This document shows, one piece after another, positions 27,771-39,700 of a stretch of 64,000 nucleotides of DNA. Position 1 is the first letter of the stretch, and each line of letters opens with the position of its first letter. A program made the position numbers and the translations under genes. Below the pieces are notes generated by a model. That model searched no databases and was not told where the DNA came from. It was given only the letters and a program-made list of their open reading frames with translations. The stretch covers positions 434,001 through 498,000 of the forward strand of contig NZ_JBPZGZ010000001.1 in NCBI RefSeq assembly GCF_051857475.1, written 5' to 3'. This DNA is from Pelomonas sp051857475. GTDB taxonomy: Bacteria; Pseudomonadota; Gammaproteobacteria; Burkholderiales; Burkholderiaceae_C.

Positions 27771-30700
27771 TCAGATCCAGTTGCCGCCGTTGTTGCGACG
27801 GTGCTCGTCTTCCTCGGCCAGCTTGCGGTCGATGGCCGCCAGGTGGGAGTCGGCCGACGGATGCGGCACGGCGGCCTTGGCCAGGTCGACATGCTCGGCG
27901 CCGAGCAGCGGAGCGGTCGGCGCCGCCAGCACGTCGTGCAGGCTGAGCGTGGCGTCCTTGCCGTCGTCGGCCTTCTGCGGCTGCACGTCCTTGCTGAACC
28001 AGACGTCGGCCACTTCGTGCTTGCCGCCGTCGGTGCTGGTGTAGCTGGACACCAGGCCGATGAGGTTGCCGTGGTCGCTGCCCGAACCCTTGGCGGCGTT
28101 CAGGTCGATGGAGGCCACACCCGCTTCGTCCAGCGTCTTCAGCTCGCCGGCGTCGGTCTTGCCGTCGTGGTTGGCGTCGACCCAGACCTTGAGTTCCTTC
28201 CAGTTGGCATCGAGCTTGTCCAGCTTGCCGTCGTGGTTGCTGTCCTGCTCGGCCATGGCGGCATAGCCGTCCTTGGCGTGCTTGCCATTGGCCAGGATGG
28301 TGCCCATGCCGAACAGCTCGCTGCCGTTGTTGATGATGCCGTCATGGTTGCGGTCCATGACGAGCAGGCCGTCGCCACCGGCCACCCAGCCCACCTTGTC
28401 GGTGTGGCCGGTGCCGATCAGGTCGAAGTTGACGCCCTGGGCGGCAGCCAGCGTGTTGATGCCATGGCCGTCCAGGTCCAGCACGATCGGGGTCTTGGAG
28501 AAGTAGGCGTCGAGCTGGGCGCCGTTCATCTCGCCGACGGCCGCATTGGTCAGCGCGTCGAGCTGGCTCATGCTCATCGCGGCGATGTCGCGGGTCTCCA
28601 GGCCATGGACCTGGTCGGTCGTGAGGGCATGGACCTGGTCGGTCGTCAGCGCGGCGGCCTGGTCGGTCGTCAGCGCGGTGATCTGGGTCACCTTCAGGGT
28701 CGCAAACGCAGCCGTCGTGATGGCGTCGATCTGCGCATTGCTCAAGGCCGCGAAGTTGGCCGTGGTCAGGGCGCGCAGGTCGTCGGTCTCCAGACCCTTC
28801 ATCTGGTCGGTGCTGAAGGCCTGGACCTGGCTCGAGTTCATCACCGAGAACTGCGAGGCGGTGAAGGAGTTCAGGTCGTCGGTGGCCAGGTGGTTGATCT
28901 GGCTGGTCGTCAGCACGTTGACGCGGCCGCCCAGGCCGGTCAGCTGGTCGGTCGTCAGCGCGGCCAGCTGGGTGTCGGTGATGGCACGCAGCGAGGCCGT
29001 GGACAGTTTGGCCAGGTCGGTGGCGTCGATGGCGACGATCTGGTCGGTGGACAGCGAAGCCACATGGGCCGTCGACAGCATGGAGATCTGCGCCGAGTCC
29101 ATGGCCTTCATGTCGGCGGCCGAGAAGCCGTCGAGCTGGCTGGTGGACAGCGAGAACACCTGGGCCGTCGTCAGGGCCGCGATGTGGTCGGTCGACATGG
29201 CCGCGAACTGGTCGGAGTCCAGGCCGGCCAGGGCCGACGTCGTGATGGCGCGCAGGTCGGCCGTCTCGAGCTTGCCGACCTGGGCGGTGGTCAGCGAGCC
29301 GATCTGGTCGGAGTTCAGCGCGGCGAACTGGCCGGTGCCCAGGGCGTTCAGGCTGTCGGTGGCGAGGTGGCTGAGCTGGCTGGTGTTCAGCGCCTGCGCC
29401 TGGGTGGTCGACAGATTGGCGAACTGGCTGGTGCTCAGGCTGTTCAGGTCGGCCGTGCCCAGGGTGTGGATCTGGTCCGTCGTCAGGTTGTTGATCTGCG
29501 TGCTGCTCAGGGCGCGCAGCTGGTCGCTGGTGAAGGCGTCGAGCTGGTCGGAACTGAGGGTGCGCAGGGCCGCCGTGGACAGCGACTTGATGTCGGCGGT
29601 CTCGATGGCGGCGATCTGGGCCGTGGACAGCACATCCGCCTGGACCGAGTTGATGGCCGCGATCTGGGTCGAGGTCAAGGCGATCATGTCGCCCGTGCTC
29701 AGGCCCTGGATCTGCGTCGTGCCCAGAGCGCCGATCTGCGTCGCCGTCATGGAACCGACGGCGTCGCTGGCCAGGGCCGCGACCTGGTCGGAACTCAGCG
29801 CGTTCAGCGCGGCGGTGGACACCGCGCGCAGGTCAGCCGTTTCGAGCTTGCCGAGCTGGGCGGTGGTCAGTGCACCGAACTGGCTGGAGTTCAGCGCCGC
29901 GAACTGCGCCGTGCCCAGGGCATTCAGGTTGTCGGTTGCCAGGTTGGCGAGCTGGCTGTTGGTCAGCGCCTGGACCTGGGTGGACGACAGATTGCCGAAC
30001 TGGCCGCTGGTGAGGCTGTTCAGGTCGGCCGTGCCCAGGGTGTTGATCTGGCTCGTCGTCAGGCCGTTGATCTGGTTGCTGGACAGGGCGCGCAGCTGGT
30101 CGCTGGTGAAGGCGTCGAGCTGGTCGGACGACAGGTTGCGCAGGGCCGCCGTGGACAGCGACTTGATGTCGGCCGTTTCGATGGCGGCGATCTGGGCCGT
30201 GGACAGCGTGCCGGCCTGGGCCGAGTTCAGCGCGGCGACCTGCGAGGAGGTCAGGGCCACCATGTCGCCGGTGCTGAGGCCCTTGATCTGGGCGGTGCCC
30301 AGGGACCCGATCTGTGCCGTCGTCAGTGTGCCGACGGCATCGCTGGCCAGGGCGCCGATCTGGTCGGAGCTCAGCGCATTCAGGGCCGCCGTCGTCACGC
30401 CGCGCAGGTCGGCGGTCTCGAGGTGGCTGAGCTGGCCGGTGGTCAGTGCGCCGAACTGGCTCGACTGCAAGGCGCCGAACTGCGTCGAGTTCATCGCGTT
30501 GAGGCTGTCGGTCGTCAGGTTGCTGATCTGCGTGCTGGTCAGCGCCTGGACCTGGGCCGTGGACAGGTTGGCGACCTGGCTGGTCGTCAGCGAGTTCAGG
30601 CTGGTCGTCGACAGGTTGACCACCTGCGGCGCCGTGGTCAGCGCATTGAGCTGGGCCGACGACAGCGCGCGCAGCTGGTCGCTGGTCAGCGCGGCGAGCT

Positions 30701-33700
30701 GGTCGGTGGACAGGTTGCGCAGCGCCGCCGTGGACAGCGATTTCATGTCGGCCGTCTCGATGGCCGCCAGCTGGGCGGTGGACAGGCTGGCCGCCTGCGT
30801 CGAGTTGATGGCGGCGATCTGGCCCGAGGTCAGGGCCACCATGTCGCCCGTGGTCAGGCCCTGGATCTGGGCCGTGCCGAGACCGGCGATCTGGGCCGTG
30901 GTCATGGCGCCGACGGCGTCGCTGGCCAGGGCATGGATCTGGTCGGATGACAGGCCGTTCAGGGCGGCCGTGGTCACGGCACGCAGGTCCGCGGTCTCGA
31001 GCTTGCCGAGCTGGGCGGTGGTCAGCGCACCGAACTGGCTGGAGTTCAGCGCAGCAAACTGGCTGCTGCCCAGGGCGTTCAGGTTGTCGGACGCCAGGTT
31101 GGCGAGCTGGGTGTTGTTCAGCGCCTGGACCTGGGCCGTCGACAGGTTGGCGAACTGGCCGCTGCTCAGGCTGTTGAGGTCGGCCGTGCCCAGGGTGTTG
31201 ACCTGAGCCGTCGTCAGCGAGTTGATCTGGCCGCTGGACAGGGCGCGCAGCTGGTCGCTGGTGAAGGCGTCGAGCTGGTCGGACGACAGGTTGCGCAGGG
31301 CACCGGTCGTCAGCGACTTGATGTCACCGGTCTCGATGGCCGCGAGCTGGGCCGTCGACAGGCTGCCGGCTTGGGCTGAGTTGATGGCGGCGACCTGGGC
31401 CGAGGTCAGGGCCACCATGTCGCCCGTCGTCAGGCCCTTGATGGCATTGGCACCCAGGGAGGCGATCTGGGCCGTCGACATCGAGCCGACGGCATCGCTG
31501 GCCAGCGCACCGACCTGGTCGGAGTTCAGGCCGTTCAGCGCGGCAGTGGTGACGGCGCGCAGGTCGGCCGTCTCCATCTTGGCGAGCTGGTTGGTCGTCA
31601 GCGCACCGAACTGGCTGGAGTTCAGCGTCGCGAACTGCGCCGAGCCCATCGCGTTCAGGTTGTCCGTCGTCAGGCTGCTGAGCTGGGTGTTGGTCAGGGC
31701 CTGGACCTGGGCGGTGGACAGGCCGGCGATCTGGCCGGTCGTCAGCACGTTGAGGTCGGCGGTGCCCAGGTTGACCACCTGCGGCGCCGTCGTCAGCGCA
31801 TTCAGCTGGGCGGAAGACAGGGCGCGCAGCTGGTCACTGGTCAGGGCGTCGAGCTGGTCGGTCGAGAAGTTGCGCAGGGCAGCGGTCGACAGGGCCTTGA
31901 TGTCGGCCGTCTCGATGGCCGCGATCTGGGCCGTCGACAGGCTGGCCACCTGGCTGGAGTTCAGCGCGGCAACCTGGCCCGAGGTCAGGGCCACCATGTC
32001 GCCGGTCGTCAGGCCCTTGATGGCGTTGGCGCTCAGCGAGGCGATCTGGGCGGTCGTCATGGAGCCGACGGCGTCGCTGGCCAGGGCACCGATCTGGTCG
32101 GACGACAGGCCGCTGAGGGCCGCGGTCGTGACGGCGCGCAGGTCGGCGGTCTCGAGCTTGGCCAGCTGGGCCGTGCTGAGGCCGCTGAACTGGCCGGAGT
32201 TCAGCGTCGCGAACTGCGAGGTGCCCAGGGCATTGAGGTTGTCGGTCGCCAGATTGGCGAGCTGGGTGCTGGTCAGCGCCTGGACCTGGGCCGTGGACAG
32301 GTTGGCGAACTGGCTGCTGGTCAGGCTGTTGAGGTCGGCCGTGCCCAGGGTGTTGACCTGGCTGGTCGTCAGCGAATTGATCTGGCCGCTGGACAGCGAG
32401 CGCAGCTGGTCGCTGGTGAAGGCGTCGAGCTGGTCGGAGGACAGATTGCGCAGGGCGCCCGTCGCGATCGACTTGATGTCGGCCGTCTCGATGGCAGCGA
32501 TCTGGGCGGTGGACAGGGCGGCGGCCTGGGTCGAGTTGATGGCGGCGACCTGCGAAGAGGTCAGGGCCACCATGTCGCCCGTGGTCAGGCCCTTGATCTG
32601 GGCCGTGCCCAGCGCAGCCACCTGGGCGGTAGCGAGCGAGCCGACGGCATCGCTGGCCAGGGCGCCGACCTGGTCGGAGCTCAGGCCGTTCAGCGCCGCG
32701 GTGTTCACCGCACGCAGGTCGGCCGTCTCCAGCTTGCTCAGCTGGGCCGTGGTCAGCGCACCGAACTGGCTGGACGACAGGGTCGCGAACTGGGCCGAGC
32801 CCATGGCGTTCAGGTTGTCGGTCGTCAGGCCATGCAGCTGGTCGGTCGTCAGGGCGCGGATCTGTGCAGTCGACAGATTGGCGATCTGGCCGGTCGTCAG
32901 CACGTTCAGGTCGGACGTCGACAGGTTGTTGACCTGCGGGCTGGTCGTCAGCGCATTGAGCTGGGTCGAGCTCAGGGCGCGCAGCTGGTCGCTGGTCAGC
33001 GCGTCGAGCTGGTCGGTGGAGAGGTTGCGCAGGGCGCCGGTGGAGATGGCCTTGACGTCGGCGGTCTCGATGGCGGCGATCTGGGCGGTGGACAGCACAC
33101 CGGCCTGGTTGGAGTTGATGGCGGCGATCTGGCCCGAGGTCAGGGCGACCATGTCACCGGTGGTCAGACCCTTGACCTGGTCGGTACCGAGCGAGGCGAC
33201 CTGGTTGGTCGTCAGCGAGCCGACGGCGTCGCTGGCGAGGGCGCCGATCTGGGTGGAGTTCAGGCCATTCAGGGCGGCGGTTGTGACGGCACGCAGGTCG
33301 GCCGTCTCGAGCTTGCCCAACTGGCCGGTGGTCAGCGAACCGAACTGGCTGGAGTTCAGGGCCGCGAACTGGGCGGTGCCCAGGGCATTCAGGTTGTCCG
33401 TCGTCAGGTTGCTGAGCTGGGCGGTGTTCAGCGCCTGGACCTGGCCCGAGGACAGGTTGGAGAACTGGCTGCTGGTGAGGCTGTTCAGATCCGCCGTGCC
33501 CAGGGTGTTGACTTGGGCTGTCGTCAGCGAATTGATCTGGCCGCTGCTCAGCGAGCGCAGTTGGTCGCTGGTGAAGGCATCCAGCTGATCGGACGACAGA
33601 TTGCGCAGGGCACCGGTCGCGATCGACTTGATGTCGGCCGTCTCGATGGCGGCGACCTGGGCCGTCGACAGGGCGGCGGCCTGGGTCGAGTTGATGGCGG

Positions 33701-36700
33701 CGACCTGCGAGGAGGTCAGCGCAATCATGTCGCCGGTCGTCAGGCCCTTGATCTGGGCCGTGCCCAGGGAGCCGATCTGGGCCGTCGTCATGGAGCCGAC
33801 GGCGTCGCTGGCGAGGGCGCCGATCTGGTCGGAGGACAGGCCGTTCAGCGCTGCCGTGGTCACGGCGCGCAGATCGGCAGTTTCCATGTGGCTGAGCTGG
33901 GCCGTGGTCAGGGCTCCGAACTGGCTGGACGACAGCACGGCGAACTGGGCCGAGCCCATGGCGTTCAGGTTGTCGGTCGACAGGTTGCCGAGCTGGTCGG
34001 TCGTCAGCGCGCGGATCTGCGCCGTCGACAGATTGGCGATCTGGCCGGTCGTCAGCACGTTCAGATCGGCCGTGCCCAGGCTGGTCACCTGCGGGCTGGT
34101 CGTCAGCGCGTTGAGCTGAGTGGACGTCAGCGAACGCAGTTGGTCGCTGGTCAGCGCGTCGAGCTGGTCGGTGGAGAGGTTGCGCAGGGCGCCGGTGGAG
34201 ATGGCCTTGACGTCGGCGGTCTCGATGGCGGCGATCTGGGCGGTGGACAGCACACCGGCCTGGGCGGAGTTGATGGCGGCGATCTGGCCCGAGGTCAGGG
34301 CGACCATGTCGCCGGTCGTCAGACCCTTGACCTGGTCCGTGCCCAGGGACGCGACTTGCGTCGTCGTCAGCGAGCCAACAGCGTCGCTGGCGAGGGCGCC
34401 GATCTGGGTCGAGTTCAGGCCGTTCAGGGCGGTGGTCGTGACGGCGCGCAGGTCGGCCGTTTCCAGGTGGCCGAGCTGGCCGGTCGTCAGCGAACCGAAC
34501 TGGCTGGAGTTCAGGGCTGCGAACTGGGCGGTGCCCAGGGCGTTGAGGTTGTCCGTCGTCAGGTTGCTGAGCTGGGCGGTGTTCAGCGCCTGGACCTGGC
34601 CCGAGGACAGGTTGGAGAACTGGCTGCTGGTGAGGCTGTTCAGGTCGGCCGTGCCCAGGGTGTTGATCTGGGCGGTGGTCAGCGAGTTGATCTGGCTGCT
34701 GGACAGCGAGCGCAGCTGGTCGCTGGTGAAGGCGTCGAGCTGGTCGGACGACAGATTGCGCAGGGCCGCGGTGGACAGCGACTTGATGTCGGCCGTCTCG
34801 ATGGCCGCGATCTGGCCGGTGGAGAGGGCAGCAGCCTGGGTCGAGTTGATGGCGGCGACCTGCGAGGAGGTCAGGGCGACCATGTCACCCGTGGTCAGGC
34901 CCTTGATCTGGGCCGAGCCGAGGGCCGCGACCTGTGCCGTCGTCATCGAGCCGACCGCGTCGCTGGCCAGCGAGCCGATCTGGTCGGAAGACAGGCCGTT
35001 CAGAGCCGTCGTCGTGACGGCGCGCAGGTCGGCGGTCTCGAGGTGGCCGAGCTGGCCAGTGGTCAGCGCGCCGAACTGGCTGGAGTTCAGTGCGGCGAAC
35101 TGGGCTGTGCCCAGCGCGTTCAGGTTGTCGGTCGCCAGATTGGCCAACTGGGTGTTGGTCAGGGCCTGGACCTGGCCGGAAGACAAGTTGGCGAACTGGC
35201 TGCTGGTCAGGCTGTTGAGGTCGGCCGTGCCCAGGGTGTTGATCTGGGCGGTCGTCAGCGAGTTGATCTGGCTGCTGCTCAGGGCGCGCAGCTGGTCGCT
35301 GGTGAAGGCATCGAGCTGGTCTGACGACAGATTGCGCAGGGCCGCGGTCGAGATGGACTTGATGTCGGCCGTCTCGATGGCGGCGATCTGGGCCGTGGAC
35401 AGCGTGCCGGCCTGGGTCGAGTTGATGGCGGCCACCTGGGCCGAGGTCATGGCGACCATGTCACCCGTCGTCAGGCCCTTGATCTGGGCCGAGCCCAGCG
35501 AGGCCACTTGAGAGGTCGTCAGCGAGCCGACGGCGTCACTGGCGAGAGCGCCGATCTGGTCGGAGTTCAGGCCGTTCAGGGCCGCTGTGGTCACGGCGCG
35601 CAGGTCGGCCGTCTCCAGATGGCCGAGCTGGCCGGTCGTCAGCGCGCCGAACTGGCTGGAGTTCAGCGCCGCGAATTGCGACGTGCCGAGGGCGTTCAGG
35701 TTGTCGGTCGCCAGATTGGCCAACTGGGTGTTGGTCAGGGCCTGCACCTGGCCCGAGGACAGGTTGGCAAACTGGCTGCTGGTCAGGCTGTTGAGGTCGG
35801 CCGTGCCCAGGGTGTTGACCTGGGCCGTCGTCAGCGAATTGATCTGGCCGCTGGACAAGGAGCGCAACTGGTCGCTGGTGAAGGCGTCGAGCTGGTCGGA
35901 GGACAGATTGCGCAGGGCACCGGTCGTGATGGACTTGATGTCGGCCGTTTCGATGGCGGCGATCTGGGCCGTCGACAGCGTGCCAGCTTGCACGGAGTTC
36001 AGCGCGGCGATCTGGCCGGAAGTCAGGGCGATCATGTCGCCGGTCGTCAGGCCCTTGACCTGGTCGGTGCCCAGCGAAGCCACCTGGGCCGTCGTCAGCG
36101 AGCCGACGGCATCGCTGGCCAGGGCGCCGATCTGGGTCGAGGTCAGGCCGTTCAGGGCGGCCGTGGTGACGGCGCGCAGGTCGGCCGTCTCGAGCTTGCC
36201 GAGCTGGCTGGTGGTCAGCGAACCGAACTGGCCGGAGCCCAGCGCCGCGAACTGGGCGGTGCCCATGGCGTTGAGGTTGTCCGTCGTCAGGTTGCTGAGC
36301 TGATCGGTGGTCAGCGCACGGACCTGTCCCGTCGACAGATTGGCGATCTGGCCGGTGGTCAGTGCATTCAGGTCGGCCGTGCCCAGGTTGACGAGCTGCG
36401 GGCTGGTAGTCAGCGCATTCAGCTGGGTCGATGTCAGGGCGCGCAGCTGGTCGCTGGTCAGGGCGTCGATCTGGTCGGTGGACAGGTTGCGCAGGGCGGC
36501 CGTCGACAGGGCCTTGATGTCGGCCGTCTCGATGGCGGCGATCTGGGCCGTCGACAGGGCCGCGGCCTGGGTCGACGTGATGGCGGCGACCTGGGCCGAG
36601 GTCAGAGCGACCATGTCGCCCGTCGTCAGGCCCTTGATTTGGGCCGTGCCCAGGGCCGCGACTTGCGCCGTCGTCATGGAGCCGACGGCGTCGCTGGCGA

Positions 36701-39700
36701 GGGCGCCGATCTGGTCGGAGTTCAGGCCGTTCAGCGCCGCGGTGGTGACGGCACGCAGATCGGCCGTCTCGAGCTTGCCGAGCTGGCCGGTCGTCAGCGC
36801 ACCGAACTGGCTGGAGTTCAGCGTGGCGAACTGGGCGGTGCCCAGGGCATTCAGGTTGTCGCTCGCCAGGTTGGCGAGCTGGGTGTTGTTCAGGGCCTGG
36901 ACCTGGCCGGTGGACAGGTTGGCGAACTGGCCGGTCGTCAGGCTGTTCAGGTCAGCCGTGCCCAGGGTGTTGACCTGGCTGCTCGTCAGCGAGTTGATCT
37001 GGCTGCTGGAGAGCGAGCGCAGCTGGTCGCTGGTGAAGGCGTCGAGCTGATCGGAAGACAGATTGCGCAGGGCGCCGGTCGTGACGGACTTGATGTCGCC
37101 GGTTTCGATGGCGGCGATCTGGGCGGTGGACAGGGTGCCGGCTTGTGCCGAGTTGATGGCCGCGACCTGCGAGGAGGTCAGGGCGATCATGTCACCCGTG
37201 GTCAGGCCCTTGATCTGGGCCGTGCCCAGCGAGCCGACCTGTGCGGTCGTCATCGAGCCGACGGCGTCGCTGGCGAGGGCGCCGATCTGGTCGGAGTTCA
37301 GGCCGTTCAGCGCCGCCGTCGTGACGGCGCGCAGATCAGCGGTTTCGAGATGGCCAAGCTGGCCCGTCGTCAGGGCGCCGAGCTGGCTGGAATTCAGGGC
37401 CGCGAACTGGGCCGTGCCCAAGGCGTTCAGGTTGTCGGTCGCCAGGTTGGCCAACTGCGTGTTGGTCAGGGCCTGGACCTGACCGGAGGACAGGTTGGAG
37501 AACTGGCTGCTGGTCAGGCTGTTGAGGTCAGCCGTACCCAGGGTGTTGACCTGGCCTGTGGTCAGCGAATTGATCTGGCTGCTGGAGAGCGAGCGCAGCT
37601 GGTCGCTGGTGAAGGCGTCCAGTTGGTCGGACGACAGATTGCGCAGGGCGCCGGTTGTCAGCGACTTGATGTCGCCGGTCTCGATGGCGGCGATCTGGGC
37701 GGTGGACAGCGTGCCCGCCTGGGCCGAGTTGATGGCGGCGACCTGGGCCGAGGTCAGGGCGACCATGTCACCCGTGGTCAGGCCCTTGATCTGGGCCGTG
37801 CCCAGGGAGCCGATCTGCGCGGTGGACATCGAGCCCACGGCATCGCTGGCGAGGGCGCCGACCTGGTCGGAATTCAGTCCGTTCAGCGCCGCCGTCGTGA
37901 CGGCACGCAGGTCGGCCGTCTCGAGCTTGCCGAGCTGGCCGGTCGTCAGGGCGCCGAACTGCGAAGACGACAGGGACGCGAACTGGGCCGAGCCCATGGC
38001 GTTCAGGTTGTCCGTCGTCAGGTTGGCGAGCTGGGTGTTGGTCAGGGCCTGGACCTGTGCGGTCGACAGGTTGGCGATCTGGCCCGTCGTCAGCACGTTG
38101 AGGTCGGCGGTGCCGAGATTGACGAACTGCGGGCTGGTGCTCAGCGCATTGAGCTGGGCCGAGGACAGGGCGCGCAGCTGGTCGCTGGTCAGGGCATCGA
38201 GCTGGTCGGTCGAGAAGTTGCGCAGGGCGGCTGTCGACAGGGCCTTGATGTCGGCCGTCTCGATGGCAGCGATCTGGGCGGTGGACAGGCTGCCGACCTG
38301 GGCCGAGGTCAGCGCGGCGACCTGGGCCGAGGTCAGGGCGATCATGTCGCCCGTGGTCAGGCCCTTGATCTGCGCCGAGCCGAGAGAGGCGATCTGCGCG
38401 GTCGTCATCGAGCCCACGGCATCGCTGGCGAGAGCACCGATCTGGTCGGAGTTCAGGCCATTCAGCGCGGCGGTCGTGACAGAGCGGAGGTCGGCGGTTT
38501 CCAGATGGCCCAGCTGGCCGGTGGTCAGCGCGCCGAACTGGCTGGAGTTCAGCGCCGCAAACTGGGCCGTGCCCAGCGCATTGAGGTTGTCCGTCGCCAG
38601 ATTGGCAAGCTGGGTGTTGGTCAGGGCCTGAACCTGGCCCGAGGACAGGTTGGCGAACTGGCCGCTGCTGAGGCTGTTCAGGTCGGCCGTACCGAGGGTG
38701 TTGACCTGGGCGGTCGTCAGCGAGTTGATCTGGCTGCTGGAGAGCGAGCGCAACTGGTCGCTGGTGAAGGCGTCGAGCTGGTCGGACGACAGATTGCGCA
38801 GGGCACCGGTCGTGATGGACTTGATGTCGGCCGTTTCGATGGCGGCGATCTGAGCAGTGGACAGCGTGCCGGCCTGTGCCGAGTTGATGGCCGCGACCTG
38901 CGAGGAGGTCAGGGCGACCATGTCACCCGTGGTCAGGCCCTTGATCTGGGCCGTGCCCAGAGCCGCCACTTGGGCGGTCATCAGCGAGCCGACGGCGTCG
39001 CTGGCGAGGGCGCCGATCTGATCGGAAGACAGGCCGTTCAGGGCCGTCGTCGTAACGGCGCGCAGGTCGGCCGTCTCGAGATGGCCGAGCTGGCCGGTCG
39101 TCAGCGCGCCGAACTGGCTGGAATTCAGGGCCGCGAACTGGGCCGTGCCCAGCGCGTTCAGGTTGTCCGTCGCCAGGTTGGCGAGCTGGGTGTTGGTCAG
39201 GGCCTGGACCTGGCCGGAAGACAGGTTGGCGAACTGGCTGCTGGTCAGGCTGTTCAGGTCGGCCGTGCCCAGGGTGTTGATCTGGGCAGTCGTCAGCGAG
39301 TTGACCTGGCTGCTGGACAGGGCGCGCAGCTGGTCGCTGGTGAAGGCGTCCAGTTGGTCAGACGACAGGTTGCGCAGGGCGCCCGTCGTGATCGACTTGA
39401 TGTCGCCGGTCTCGATGGCGGCGATCTGGGCGGTGGACAGGGTGCCCGCCTGGGCCGAGTTGATGGCCGCGACCTGGGCCGAAGTCAGGGCGACCATGTC
39501 ACCCGTCGTCAGGCCCTTGATCTGGGCCGAGCCCAGCGAAGCGACCTGGGCCGTGGTCATCGAACCGACGGCGTCGCTGGCGAGAGCGCCGATCTGGTCC
39601 GAGGACAGGCCATTGATGGCCGCGGTCGTCACCGCACGCAGGTCGGCGGTTTCCAGTTGGCCGAGCTGACCGGTGGTCAGGGCGCCGAACTGGCCGGAGT

